From Paracoccaceae bacterium (GTDB taxonomy: Bacteria > Pseudomonadota > Alphaproteobacteria > Rhodobacterales > Rhodobacteraceae): a DNA stretch of 25,609 nt. The notes beneath the pieces were generated by a model. The model was not told the DNA's origin, made no database searches, and saw only the letters and a list, made by a program, of their open reading frames with translations. The DNA is taken from positions 1 to 25,609 of the forward strand of contig WTGT01000041.1 in NCBI GenBank assembly GCA_011523445.1. Direction: 5' to 3'. This document shows, one piece after another, positions 8,505 to 16,788 of the stretch. The position numbers and the translations under genes were made by a program. Within the stretch, counting starts at the first letter, position 1. Every line of letters starts with the position of its first letter.

Positions 8505-9185
8505 ATGAAGCAGCCAATACGTAGAGATTTAGACAAGCCTCAAGAAGCAAGGATCCGTGCTGAAAACAAAGCCAGGATTCTCAAGGCTGCTGTACATCTG
8601 TTTGCAACTAAAGGTTTTGATGGCACACGATTGATCGAAATCGCAAATCTTTGTGGACTTCCTAGGCCTAACCTCTACTATTATTTCGTATCTAAGGAAG
8701 GAATTTATACCGCTCTTATTGAACAGGTTATAGAGGGTTGGGATAAGGCGTTTGAGCATATCCGGCCTGACCGAGAACCAAGAGAAGCCATTGAAGCCTA
8801 TGTTCGTACAAAGCTGGAATACTCACGTACACATCCTGTTGAATCGCGCTTTTTTGCAAGTGAAATTCTTCGAGGAGCAAAATTCCTTACCCAAAGGCAT
8901 CGCAAACACATCAAGGAAGTTACCGATCTACGAGCCAATGTTATTAAGCAGTGGGTGGATCAGGGAAAAATATCTCCTGTTGATCCTTATCATTTCTTCA
9001 TCATTCTGTGGTCTTCAACCCAGTTCTACGCTGATTATGGATCCCTTGCGGCTGGCATCATACGGAAGCAAAAATTATTGCGTAAGGATTTTACCGTAGC
9101 TGCCGAAACAATTTCTGGAATTGTCCTCAATGGTTGCTGTAACGTCAATATTTCCGAACCAAATCAGGAAGGCCCTCAAGATTGA
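8505..9185 (+). CDS. TetR-family transcriptional regulator, RutR-like
   Basis: A DNA-binding repressor of 226 residues from the ATG at 8505; an in-frame TTG at 8457 would add 16 residues. The helix-turn-helix segment is AVHLFATKGFDGTRLIEIANLCGLPRPNLYYYF. The ligand domain keeps strong RutR features: EAIEAYVRTKLEYSRTHP, SRFFASEILRGA, a VIKQWVDQGKISPVDPYHF segment and ILWSSTQFYADY. Escherichia coli RutR senses uracil or thymine and controls pyrimidine and purine catabolism. Here the gene diverges from the UDG/GMC/nucleoside-type ABC operon and converges with soxA, so it could control either. The RutR resemblance is clear to the eye; the ligand is an inference. Confidence 0.88.
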   Translation: MKQPIRRDLDKPQEARIRAENKARILKAAVHLFATKGFDGTRLIEIANLCGLPRPNLYYYFVSKEGIYTALIEQVIEGWDKAFEHIRPDREPREAIEAYVRTKLEYSRTHPVESRFFASEILRGAKFLTQRHRKHIKEVTDLRANVIKQWVDQGKISPVDPYHFFIILWSSTQFYADYGSLAAGIIRKQKLLRKDFTVAAETISGIVLNGCCNVNISEPNQEGPQD

Positions 9186-9371
9186 ATATCAGTGTAAACG
9201 AATTATTCATGTAAACACCAAAGGTTAACTATTGGTAATTTATGCGGTACAGCACAGTAAAGCACTTGCAATATAAACTTCAGGTGGTTGTATCGTTTAA
9301 TGAAATACACCCGTTAAACTTTTAGATCCACTTTCAGTTTACCCTATTGAAATCCGTAGATAAGAAATTGA

Positions 9372-9393
9372 TAACTCTATCATATATGAGTTA
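9372..9393. terminator. weak hairpin between the convergent tetR and soxA ends
   Basis: A 6-bp inverted repeat TAACTC (9372-9377) and GAGTTA (9388-9393) with a 10-nt A+T-rich loop lies between the TetR stop (9185) and the soxA stop (9418). A short T-run follows on the plus strand only at about 9405-9411, so it is a poor intrinsic terminator. No other hairpin stands out in this 232-bp gap, and no soxG-like frame is present. Confidence 0.2.
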
Positions 9394-9417
9394 CTCAATT
9401 GCATATTTTTTTGAGCT

Positions 9418-12348
9418 TCAACTTCTTAACTTTGTACCTTCTCGATCGTAATAGCATGGTTTGGTGACTTCAGCTGCCTCAATGCCATCTAGGTTTCTTA
9501 CATTTACCTTGTCACCCATCCTTGTTCGACCATCATCCAATAATGCCAAAGCGACATATCGCTGATTGATTTCACTCCAGACTGAGGCAGTCACATGACC
9601 CTCGACAAACAAATTGTCTTCGGATGCAACCAGGGGAGAGCCTTCGGCAAATTGAATGTGGGGATCCCTGGATACCAAACCGACCAATTCCTTGCGTGGC
9701 AGTTTTGAGGTTCTGTTCAACTCAATTGCCCTTTTGCCAATGAAATCCTTTTTTCCTTTGCCGATGACCCAACCTAGTCCCAGATCAATCGGGTCAATTT
9801 TGCCATCAACTTCATGACCAAGGGAAATAAATCCCTTTTCAACCCTGAGGACATGATTTGTTTCGGACCCGATGGGGGTAATTCCATAATTATCCCCCCT
9901 CTGGACCAAGATTTCCCATAATTGTTCAAGATCACGGGGGCGAACATTAATTTCAAAGGAGAGTTCACCTGTGAAACTGACTCTGGCAATTCGGGCAGGT
10001 ATTCCATTGAATTCACCATCCCTGATGCCCATGAAGGGAAATGCTTCAGGGGTAAGGTCAATGTCTGTTGTAAATTGCTGCAAAAACGTTCTGGCCTTGG
10101 AACCACAAACCGTAGCATTCATCCATTGCAGGGTTAAATTGGTAAGTGTTACATCCAGATGCGTAAAATCATATTGCAGGTGCTTTTCCAGATGTTGATG
10201 CACCAAATCCACATTTCCAGTTGACAAGGAAAGTTGGTACCAATTTTCGGCCATATTGAAACAGACCCCATCATCCAGGATAAAACCCTCTTCCGTCAAC
10301 ATAAGTCCATATCTGCCCATACCCACGGGAATGTCATGAATTGGGATGGTAAAAATCAATTCCAAAAATCTTGCAGCATCTTTTCCCTTGACTTCAAAAG
10401 TAGCCAGGGGTGAGCCATCATAAATTGCCAAACCGGTCCTGGCAGCCATTGCTTCACGGTTTATGGCATCCATCATGGATTCATCTCTTAATAAGTAATA
10501 TCCGGGACGCTTCCAATTAGCCCCGGCCTCATAGAGGACTGCACCATTTTCCCTATTCCATTTGGTAATTGGTGTCGTTTTATATGGTTTGACGATTTCT
10601 CCCTCGGGTTTGCCGAGTACTCCAAAAGATACTGGCGAAACAGGGGATCGATACTTTATCAAACCTACTTCATCGAGTGTTTTACCGGTGGCATTCGAAA
10701 TTATTCCACTGGCATTAACATTACCTGTTTTACCTTGGTCCAGCCCCATTCCCAGGGTCGTATACCGCTTGACCAGCTCAATATCGTCATAACCTTCCCT
10801 CAAGGCCAGTTTAATATCTGCCAAGGTAACATCATTCATCAAATCCACGAAGGACTTTGATCCAACATCAGCATTCTCACTTTCCCAGTAGGGACGAATT
10901 GAATATTTATCTTGCAGTTTATCAATTTCCGGTATTTGAAACGGTTTGATGTCCAATCCCGAGGTTGTTATCAAGTCTGAAATCTTCTGAACGGTATCGG
11001 TTATTTCCCCGGTAAAATCAAATTTCCCGGCAAGTGATCCGACAGCGATTACATTTTGCTCTGAATTTGTAGGGACAAAGGTTGCCAATTCATCGGCATA
11101 TGAAAATAATCCGCCCGACTGTATCCATAACTGGAGATTCGGATTCCATCCCCCTGACACAGCAAGTAGATCACCATGCAAGGTTATAGACTTGCCTCCC
11201 ATTATCGGTGAAGCAATGACAGTCCTGAACCTGTTCCAGCCTGTTGTCATGTTGATCTCATGGCCGGAATAAACAGCTATATCCTTTGGTAAATCGGTAT
11301 AGTCACTTAATCCTTCCTCATGAGTATCAATAATGGCAACAATTTCCTTCCCCTTCTCCAGAAGAGCTTTTGCCAAGACCTTGATGCTGTTGTTGTTCGT
11401 ATAGAGAATGATTCTGTCGCCAGGGATAACTGCATAGTTTCTGCAATAGTTCAGCAAGCCCGAGGCCAGCATGATTCCAGGACGATCATTGTGGGGAAAG
11501 ACAAGTCCCCTCTCTGTGCATCCCATTGACAGGATTACATTCCTTGACCTGATTCTCCAAGCCAGCTCCCTTTTCCCAACGTCCCTTGTCTCGTAGGCCA
11601 ATACAAGGTTTTGTTCACGATAACCCCAAGCCATGGTTTTAGTGAGAATTCTGACATTAGAATAACCATTTAGCTCATCCATCAGGGTTTGTACCCATTG
11701 TTTGATACTTGAACTTTCGTTCAGAGGCAGAGACCAATTGCCGAAAGTTTCCATATGGTTATCGACGAAAACAACCCTTTTGCCTGTTCGGGCGGTCATA
11801 AGTGCTGCAACCAAACCTGCTACCCCACCCCCAATTACCAAAAATTCACAATGGGTATCTCGTGAATCGTAAGTGGTTGTACTGTTTTCACTTTCGGGAA
11901 TATCAGCCAAACCGGCCATTTTTCTGATAAAGGGCTCAAAGGTCTTCCATTGCGGTTGGAAAAACGTCTTGTAGTAAAAGCCAGATGGAATCAGCGGTGA
12001 AATCAATTGCATTACCTGGCCAAAATCAACGCTTGGATTAGGCCAGCAATTGATACTTTTAACTCTCAACCCTTCCTCGATTGGAACCATTGTGGCAGGG
12101 AACGAAGAGGCTCCCTTCTTGCCCATAACCTCTATAAATGTTCCAGCTTCTTCCAAACCGGCTGATATAATACCCCTAGGTCGATGGTACTTAAAACTTC
12201 TTCCCGTGGTGTTAATGCCATTGGATAAAAGAGCTGAAGCTACGGTATCGCCTAGGTAACCTTCTATTATTTTACCATTAAAGGTAAATTTTATGGGCAC
12301 CTTGCGATCAATGGCTCCACCGGTTGTTAGTCTATACTTATTCAGCAT
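9418..12348 (-). CDS. soxA: sarcosine oxidase-like alpha subunit
   Basis: A 976-residue subunit of the heterotetrameric sarcosine oxidase family, which oxidatively demethylates N-methyl amino acids and passes the one-carbon unit to tetrahydrofolate. Residues about 15-100 form the Fer2_4-like N-terminal domain with SNGINTTGRSFKYHRPRG. It lacks the ferredoxin cysteines, as in the family. A Rossmann motif VIGGGVAGLVAAL is near residue 171-183. The region from about residue 600 is the GCV_T/aminomethyltransferase domain that binds folate. The ATG at 12348 has GAGG just upstream and overlaps soxD by 11 bp. The soxG gene that normally follows is absent. The true substrate may not be sarcosine; related amines such as dimethylglycine or another N-methyl compound are possible. 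Confidence 0.93.
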   Translation of the reverse strand: MLNKYRLTTGGAIDRKVPIKFTFNGKIIEGYLGDTVASALLSNGINTTGRSFKYHRPRGIISAGLEEAGTFIEVMGKKGASSFPATMVPIEEGLRVKSINCWPNPSVDFGQVMQLISPLIPSGFYYKTFFQPQWKTFEPFIRKMAGLADIPESENSTTTYDSRDTHCEFLVIGGGVAGLVAALMTARTGKRVVFVDNHMETFGNWSLPLNESSSIKQWVQTLMDELNGYSNVRILTKTMAWGYREQNLVLAYETRDVGKRELAWRIRSRNVILSMGCTERGLVFPHNDRPGIMLASGLLNYCRNYAVIPGDRIILYTNNNSIKVLAKALLEKGKEIVAIIDTHEEGLSDYTDLPKDIAVYSGHEINMTTGWNRFRTVIASPIMGGKSITLHGDLLAVSGGWNPNLQLWIQSGGLFSYADELATFVPTNSEQNVIAVGSLAGKFDFTGEITDTVQKISDLITTSGLDIKPFQIPEIDKLQDKYSIRPYWESENADVGSKSFVDLMNDVTLADIKLALREGYDDIELVKRYTTLGMGLDQGKTGNVNASGIISNATGKTLDEVGLIKYRSPVSPVSFGVLGKPEGEIVKPYKTTPITKWNRENGAVLYEAGANWKRPGYYLLRDESMMDAINREAMAARTGLAIYDGSPLATFEVKGKDAARFLELIFTIPIHDIPVGMGRYGLMLTEEGFILDDGVCFNMAENWYQLSLSTGNVDLVHQHLEKHLQYDFTHLDVTLTNLTLQWMNATVCGSKARTFLQQFTTDIDLTPEAFPFMGIRDGEFNGIPARIARVSFTGELSFEINVRPRDLEQLWEILVQRGDNYGITPIGSETNHVLRVEKGFISLGHEVDGKIDPIDLGLGWVIGKGKKDFIGKRAIELNRTSKLPRKELVGLVSRDPHIQFAEGSPLVASEDNLFVEGHVTASVWSEINQRYVALALLDDGRTRMGDKVNVRNLDGIEAAEVTKPCYYDREGTKLRS

Positions 12349-12601
12349 CTGCCTCAGCCGTGCTCAATATCTGGTGTGTTCTGGTGTCCCTGACAACCAA
12401 CAGCCACTCTCCACATCCTCTCTTGTGCCACCAAAATTCCCGGCCCACACCTTCAGGATTTTCAGGTACTATCAGGTAATCAATAAAGTCGGATGCTGAC
12501 AGATTGTCCATCTTGTCCGGTCGGCGTTCCCTGTAAGGTCCACAATATTCAAATTCTCTTTCATCTCTGGGCCCGCAAAATGGGCAATCAATAATCAACA
12601 T
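12338..12601 (-). CDS. soxD: sarcosine oxidase-like delta subunit
   Basis: An 87-residue delta subunit. The start MLIIDCPFCGPRDEREFEY carries the CPxC pair, and a later HKRGC completes the four-ligand zinc site typical of SoxD. The ending VVRDTRTHQILS also matches the family. I choose the ATG at 12601, four bases after the soxB stop; the frame extends upstream into soxB to 12655, but that extension is not SoxD-like. It overlaps the soxA start by 11 bp. The tight packing indicates a co-translated complex. Confidence 0.92.
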   Translation of the reverse strand: MLIIDCPFCGPRDEREFEYCGPYRERRPDKMDNLSASDFIDYLIVPENPEGVGREFWWHKRGCGEWLLVVRDTRTHQILSTAEADAE

Positions 12602-12605
12602 GCCC

Positions 12606-13868
12606 TTATACCCTCGTTGTTGTCCCCGGTTCCAGGATGTAATCCAGCGTTTCAAAACGATCCAGGGTAAATGATTTTGTCAACTGATGAGGAGTGTTGG
12701 TTGCAATCAAATTGGCGAATGTCAATCCTCCTGCCGGGATTGCCTTGTAACCTCCCCACCAACCTGCTGTAATATACAGCCCCGGGATTTCGGTTTCTGA
12801 AATAATTGGGGAAGCGTCAGGCGCGATATCCACAGTACCACCCCACTGTCTCAGCAATTTCAATTTCTTGAACGATGGAAACAATTCGAGCATGGCGCCA
12901 ACGGTCCTTTCAAAAACCAATTGATTTGTTCCCCGCCTGAAGGATTGACCTGGGTCAGGAGCCCCACCAATTACCAGTTCACCTTTCGCGGTTTGGGATA
13001 AATAAACACCCAGATCCGGACAGTTCACTACAACATCAATCATGGGTTTTATGGGTTCTGAAACAAAGGCCGACAAATTGAATGACCTGAGGGGCAATCT
13101 TAGCCCGACTGTATCGGTCAACTGGGTTGTATGTCCTGAAACTGCTACTGCAACCCTATCTGCCAAGATATCCCCCTTCACCGTTGAAACACCTCTGATT
13201 GTTCCGTCCTCATTTTTTAGAAGTGAATTAACCTTTGTATTCTGGTGTATTTCAACACCTAGCGAGCTAGCAGCCCTAGCATACCCCCAGGCTACCGCAT
13301 CATGTCGGTTAACGGCACCTTCCGGGTGAACCATACCAGCAATTATCGGCAAACGTGAATCCTTACCTCCTCCGGTAAGCGTAGGTATTCTCCTTCGAAT
13401 TTCCGATACACTGATGGGTTTATAGGTTGAGCCAAAAATATCCATGGTATACATTTTTCTGGTGATTTCCCGAAGTTTGGGATAGGTCTGGATAATGTCT
13501 ATCATGGATCTCCGCGAGTGCATGAGATTGAAATTAAGCTCATTGGAAAGGCCCTCATACATCTCAACGGATTTTATAAAGAACGGTATGCTTTCCTGCC
13601 TGAGGTAATTGGATCTGATGGTAACCGTGTTACGGGCAACATTACCACCTCCAAGCCATCCCCTTTCCAGAACGGCAATATTGGTAACACCATGATCTTT
13701 AGCAAGGTAATAGGCCGTGGCCAGACCATGCCCCCCACCTCCAATAATAATTACGTCATAACTCTTTTTCAGGTCATTATTTATCCAGGCAGGTGACCAA
13801 TTTCTATGTCTGGTAAAGGAATTACGAACTAAAGAATAAAGTGAATATTTTTGCAAACCAACCTTCAC
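12606..13868 (-). CDS. soxB: sarcosine oxidase-like beta subunit
   Basis: A 420-residue FAD/FMN subunit carrying the amine-oxidising site. It begins QKYSLYSLVRNSFTRHRNWSPAW, a clear SoxB N-terminus, then the FAD motif DVIIIGGGGHGLATAYYLA and GWLGGGNVARNTVTIRSNYL. The segment NRHDAVAWGYARAA holds His189, which by position is probably the site of covalent FMN attachment known in the family. The C-terminal GWWGGYKAIPAGGL with PHQL follows the family pattern. The start is a GTG at 13868 without a clear ribosome site, 52 bp after the CMD gene. Product hydrogen peroxide would be formed in the cytoplasm. Confidence 0.93.
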   Translation of the reverse strand: MKVGLQKYSLYSLVRNSFTRHRNWSPAWINNDLKKSYDVIIIGGGGHGLATAYYLAKDHGVTNIAVLERGWLGGGNVARNTVTIRSNYLRQESIPFFIKSVEMYEGLSNELNFNLMHSRRSMIDIIQTYPKLREITRKMYTMDIFGSTYKPISVSEIRRRIPTLTGGGKDSRLPIIAGMVHPEGAVNRHDAVAWGYARAASSLGVEIHQNTKVNSLLKNEDGTIRGVSTVKGDILADRVAVAVSGHTTQLTDTVGLRLPLRSFNLSAFVSEPIKPMIDVVVNCPDLGVYLSQTAKGELVIGGAPDPGQSFRRGTNQLVFERTVGAMLELFPSFKKLKLLRQWGGTVDIAPDASPIISETEIPGLYITAGWWGGYKAIPAGGLTFANLIATNTPHQLTKSFTLDRFETLDYILEPGTTTRV

Positions 13869-13920
13869 TTTAAAGAATTAAATATCACAAACCACATTTT
13901 CAGTTCCGGTAATGCCATTA

Positions 13921-14508
13921 TTACTTTTGGTTTGCCGTGGAGTAATAACCAATAACATCACCTTCGGTCGAAACACCAAGTCCGTTAAGCAACCTATTGG
14001 CATAACAAAAATAACCCACGATCTGGTTGGCTTCCAAAATCTCACCATCCGTCCAACCAGCCATCCTTAGCTTTATGATATCCTCCTTCACCATCGAATT
14101 GGGCTTAAGTGTTAATTTTTCGGCATAGCGAAGAATTTCGAGTTCCTTTCCCTCAAAAACCAATTCTAGTTTTCTTGCTTCAAAGGCTTGTTTGATCAAA
14201 TTGCTACGTTCCTTGGAGTCAATGAGGGTTTCGGCATTCTTCCAATGATTGGCAAAGGAGTAATCACAGCCATTAAGAAATGACACATAACTCCCCAAAG
14301 TTTCCTGAAACCACATGGGAATTGTATTCGAGTCATCGTGCAGGACCGACTTGTATAGTTTAAGATGGCCCTTCATGGTATGTGGTCGAAGCGAATGTAC
14401 TCTCATTACATTATCTACAGTTCCATGAGGAGTTCTGGCAAGTTTCAGAGTTTCAAGCAAGCTCTGATCCGCTTCCTCGTCCTTGATCATTCTTATCCAG
14501 GCTGACAT
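13921..14508 (-). CDS. carboxymuconolactone decarboxylase/AhpD-like protein with CxxS motif
   Basis: A 195-residue all-helical protein of the CMD/peroxidase-related superfamily. The active-site region is QETLGSYVSFLNGCDYSFANHW (Glu69, Cys81, Ser84, His88). The usual CxxC of AhpD is CxxS here, so a thiol peroxidase cycle through an internal disulfide is not possible at this pair. The frame extends upstream to 14676 inside the preceding gene. I choose the ATG at 14508, which has GGAAAA upstream and leaves 47 bp after the M29/NicX-like stop. It lies in the same leftward operon as soxBDA. Known relatives include peroxidases, decarboxylases and uncharacterised catabolic-operon proteins. Confidence 0.8.
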   Translation of the reverse strand: MSAWIRMIKDEEADQSLLETLKLARTPHGTVDNVMRVHSLRPHTMKGHLKLYKSVLHDDSNTIPMWFQETLGSYVSFLNGCDYSFANHWKNAETLIDSKERSNLIKQAFEARKLELVFEGKELEILRYAEKLTLKPNSMVKEDIIKLRMAGWTDGEILEANQIVGYFCYANRLLNGLGVSTEGDVIGYYSTANQK

Positions 14509-14555
14509 ATGATTTTCCACATTTGAATCTGTAATTCTATTCCATATGTCCCTAA

Positions 14556-15632
14556 TTAAAGATTCAGGCCGATTTCTCTTCCTGGATGGTCCATAAGCTC
14601 TTTTATATCGGGACTTCGGTCCAGAATCATGGTTGCCCCAGGTACCGTGTGGGGATTGAATGTACCCTCGGTCCATATTTCAACTCCATCGACACTGATG
14701 GTTGGATCCAAAACATTCCATGAAATTTCACCAGGTGGTTCATTTCCACATGTATGGAAATGCAATAACCTTGGATTACCAAAACAAGAACTACACCAGA
14801 CCATGGGATTGATCCTTGCATTTTCATGATAAGTATTACCTGGATGGATACCTGCATGCCAAGAAAAAACCCTATTCCTGTCCAACCCGTATCGTTCTGA
14901 TACAAAATCCAAATGGGCATTTGTCCTGTCTACATCTGATGCCTTTCCTTCAAATCTCACCAAGCGTTCTCCTTCAAACACAACAAACAGGGTTTCTTCC
15001 AACTCAAGTAAATAATTTGGGTAAAAGTTAGTACTCGTACCAACCAAGAACCCGGGTATGGCAATTTTTCCGGAAAAGCCTTTAACAGAAATGGGCGAAA
15101 ATACCAACATGGGGTAACGGATGATGCTGACATCGCCCTCTTTCCCCATCATTCTATCACCAGGACCAGCAAAGTCGGTTCCCCTTTGACAGGTCACCCT
15201 GATTTCCTCGGCTTTTGAGAAAACATCGTCCAGATGGAATTTCAGGTTGCAGTATTCCTCGTAATTTGCACATCCGAAGTTTGATTCCAACCTTGAGGTT
15301 GTTGAGGCGTAATTCATAATTGTCTTAGAACAGCTCGGAAAATCCCGAAATCGCATTTGGTCAACCAATCTGGCGAAGAAGATGACTATGTCTGCCTCCT
15401 CCATTTGTCGCCGGATGGGAGGTGAAATTACCGGAGCTTCCGGTGTGAAGGGAATTTCTATGACTTCGGTGTCGGCACCCAGCTTGTCACAATAACTCTT
15501 GGCCTGAACAACAGCATTCAAATCACAAAAGCCATACTTCTCTTCTTCATGTACAATCAAGACCCTGTTTTGACTGTCAATCTTGGCACACCTTACCAGA
15601 AGATTATGCAAGCCTTTCTCAATTCCTTTCAT
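14556..15632 (-). CDS. M29 aminopeptidase / NicX-like metalloprotein
   Basis: A 358-residue protein resembling the M29 metallopeptidase fold that also includes NicX, the iron-dependent 2,5-dihydroxypyridine dioxygenase. Family-like segments are EEADIVIFF, the glycine-rich GEI-like strands around residues 185-200 (GFSGKIAIPGFLVG) and the C-terminal ISVDGVEIWTEGTF. Potential metal ligands cluster in SWHAGIHPGNTYHE (His259, His263, His269) and RLLHFHTCGNEP (His291, His293). The ATG at 15632 is used because GAGAA lies upstream; the frame stays open to 15713 but that extension is hydrophobic and unlike the family. It is the first gene of the leftward operon ending with soxA. Whether it is a peptidase, amidase or ring-cleaving dioxygenase is undecided. 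Confidence 0.65.
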   Translation of the reverse strand: MKGIEKGLHNLLVRCAKIDSQNRVLIVHEEEKYGFCDLNAVVQAKSYCDKLGADTEVIEIPFTPEAPVISPPIRRQMEEADIVIFFARLVDQMRFRDFPSCSKTIMNYASTTSRLESNFGCANYEEYCNLKFHLDDVFSKAEEIRVTCQRGTDFAGPGDRMMGKEGDVSIIRYPMLVFSPISVKGFSGKIAIPGFLVGTSTNFYPNYLLELEETLFVVFEGERLVRFEGKASDVDRTNAHLDFVSERYGLDRNRVFSWHAGIHPGNTYHENARINPMVWCSSCFGNPRLLHFHTCGNEPPGEISWNVLDPTISVDGVEIWTEGTFNPHTVPGATMILDRSPDIKELMDHPGREIGLNL

Positions 15633-15704
15633 TTTGTTCTCGGCAAAACTTTGTTTCAATATATTCCTTGGATTGAAAACAAGTAAAAAAAACCAAATTA
15701 TTTT

Positions 15705-15722
15705 GCAATACAACTTTATTGC
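15705..15722. promoter_or_regulatory. inverted repeat in a divergent promoter region
   Basis: Perfect 6-bp arms GCAATA (15705-15710) and TATTGC (15717-15722) with a 6-bp spacer, in the 188-bp region between the divergent M29/NicX-like and desaturase genes. Its position suits an operator for a regulator that controls both operons. No regulator gene lies adjacent; the nearest in the window is the TetR gene at 8.5-9.2 kb. Confidence 0.35.
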
Positions 15723-15820
15723 TTGAATAGCAGAAAAAGGTACTTTTTGGTATTTTCAACAGGAATCCAAACCAAACAACGGTTTTCAAAGGAGAATTTA
15801 CAGAGATGGGGAAAGAATGA

Positions 15821-16786
15821 GTGGCTGAGGAAGTTTTAACACCAATTTCCCAAGCCATGAAAGATGGCGTTCTCACCCGAAAAGAGTTGAAGGAGTTGAT
15901 GACCAGGTCCAATGGACCGGGACTGCTTCACCTTCTCATCTTCATACTTTGTTATTGTGCGACAGGTTTGCTTATCCTGTTGACCCAGGGAAGCCTGTGG
16001 ATGATTCCAGCAATGTTTCTTCATGGAATTATTCTAGTCCATCATTTTTCACTTCAACATGAATGTTGCCACTACACACCATTCAAAACCAGATGGTTGA
16101 ACGAAATCATAGGTACTTATTGTGGATTTGTTTTGGTGATTCCCAACAAGTTTTTCAGATATGAACATTGCAATCATCACACCTATACTCAAATCCTGGG
16201 AAAGGATCCTGAACTGATCGAACTCCCGATATCCTTGTGGAAATACCTCTGGTATGTGTCCTCGATCCCCTACTGGAAAGCTAAATTCAGCGAGCTGTTC
16301 AACCATACGCTGGGCAGAATTTCCGAGGTCGAGAAGGAATTCATTCCCCCTGAGGAACGATCATCCGTGATATTGGAAGCCCGGCTTTATTCCCTCGGCT
16401 ATGCAATCATAATCCTAGCCAGCTGGTATGGTGATTGGTGGGGAGTGATATGGTATTGGTGGTTGCCAGTGTTTATTGGTGAACCCGTAATGAGGGCAAT
16501 CAGAATGGCTGAGCATGTTGGAAGGCCCAATATTACAGATATGAAACAGAATACACGTACAAGTCTTGTTTCATTGCCCATGCGGTTTTTGTGCTGGAAC
16601 ATGAATTATCATGCTGAACATCATTATGCATCATCTATTCCCTTTCATGCCCTTCCGAAACTTCACAAGAAACTAGAGGGATTTGTTCATGTAGAACGTA
16701 GGGGGTATTGGGGAGCCCACTTTGATATCATTTCCCAAATCCTTGGGTTCAAGCCAAGATCCGATAAAATCAAAAACCAAAATTGA
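15821..16786 (+). CDS. membrane fatty-acid-desaturase-like di-iron enzyme
   Basis: A 321-residue integral membrane protein with the three histidine boxes of the desaturase/hydroxylase superfamily: HECCH (80-84), HCNHH (116-120) and HAEHH (264-268), plus hydrophobic spans around residues 35-75 and 190-220. These histidines bind a di-iron site that uses O2 and electrons to desaturate or hydroxylate. The start is a GTG at 15821. A four-codon ATG frame (15806-15820) ends in TGA directly before it, with AAAGGAG further upstream, so re-initiation is possible. The Rieske ferredoxin encoded 2 bp downstream is a natural electron donor. A lipid substrate cannot be assumed, since relatives hydroxylate other molecules. 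Confidence 0.88.
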   Translation: MAEEVLTPISQAMKDGVLTRKELKELMTRSNGPGLLHLLIFILCYCATGLLILLTQGSLWMIPAMFLHGIILVHHFSLQHECCHYTPFKTRWLNEIIGTYCGFVLVIPNKFFRYEHCNHHTYTQILGKDPELIELPISLWKYLWYVSSIPYWKAKFSELFNHTLGRISEVEKEFIPPEERSSVILEARLYSLGYAIIILASWYGDWWGVIWYWWLPVFIGEPVMRAIRMAEHVGRPNITDMKQNTRTSLVSLPMRFLCWNMNYHAEHHYASSIPFHALPKLHKKLEGFVHVERRGYWGAHFDIISQILGFKPRSDKIKNQN

Positions 16787-16788
16787 TC

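Noticed and set aside
9418..12348. Possible [2Fe-2S] cluster in the N-terminal domain of SoxA
   Set aside because: The Fer2_4-like domain has no ferredoxin cysteine set (only one Cys near residue 101), as in other SoxA proteins.
12606..12655. Longer SoxD start inside soxB
   Set aside because: The extension MKRWITSWNRGQQRG is the soxB tail in another frame; the ATG at 12601 gives a standard SoxD N-terminus.
15633..15713. 27-residue N-terminal extension of the M29/NicX-like protein
   Set aside because: The hydrophobic start could mimic a signal peptide, but the ATG at 15632 has its own ribosome site and begins with family-like sequence. The extension also overlaps the divergent control region.
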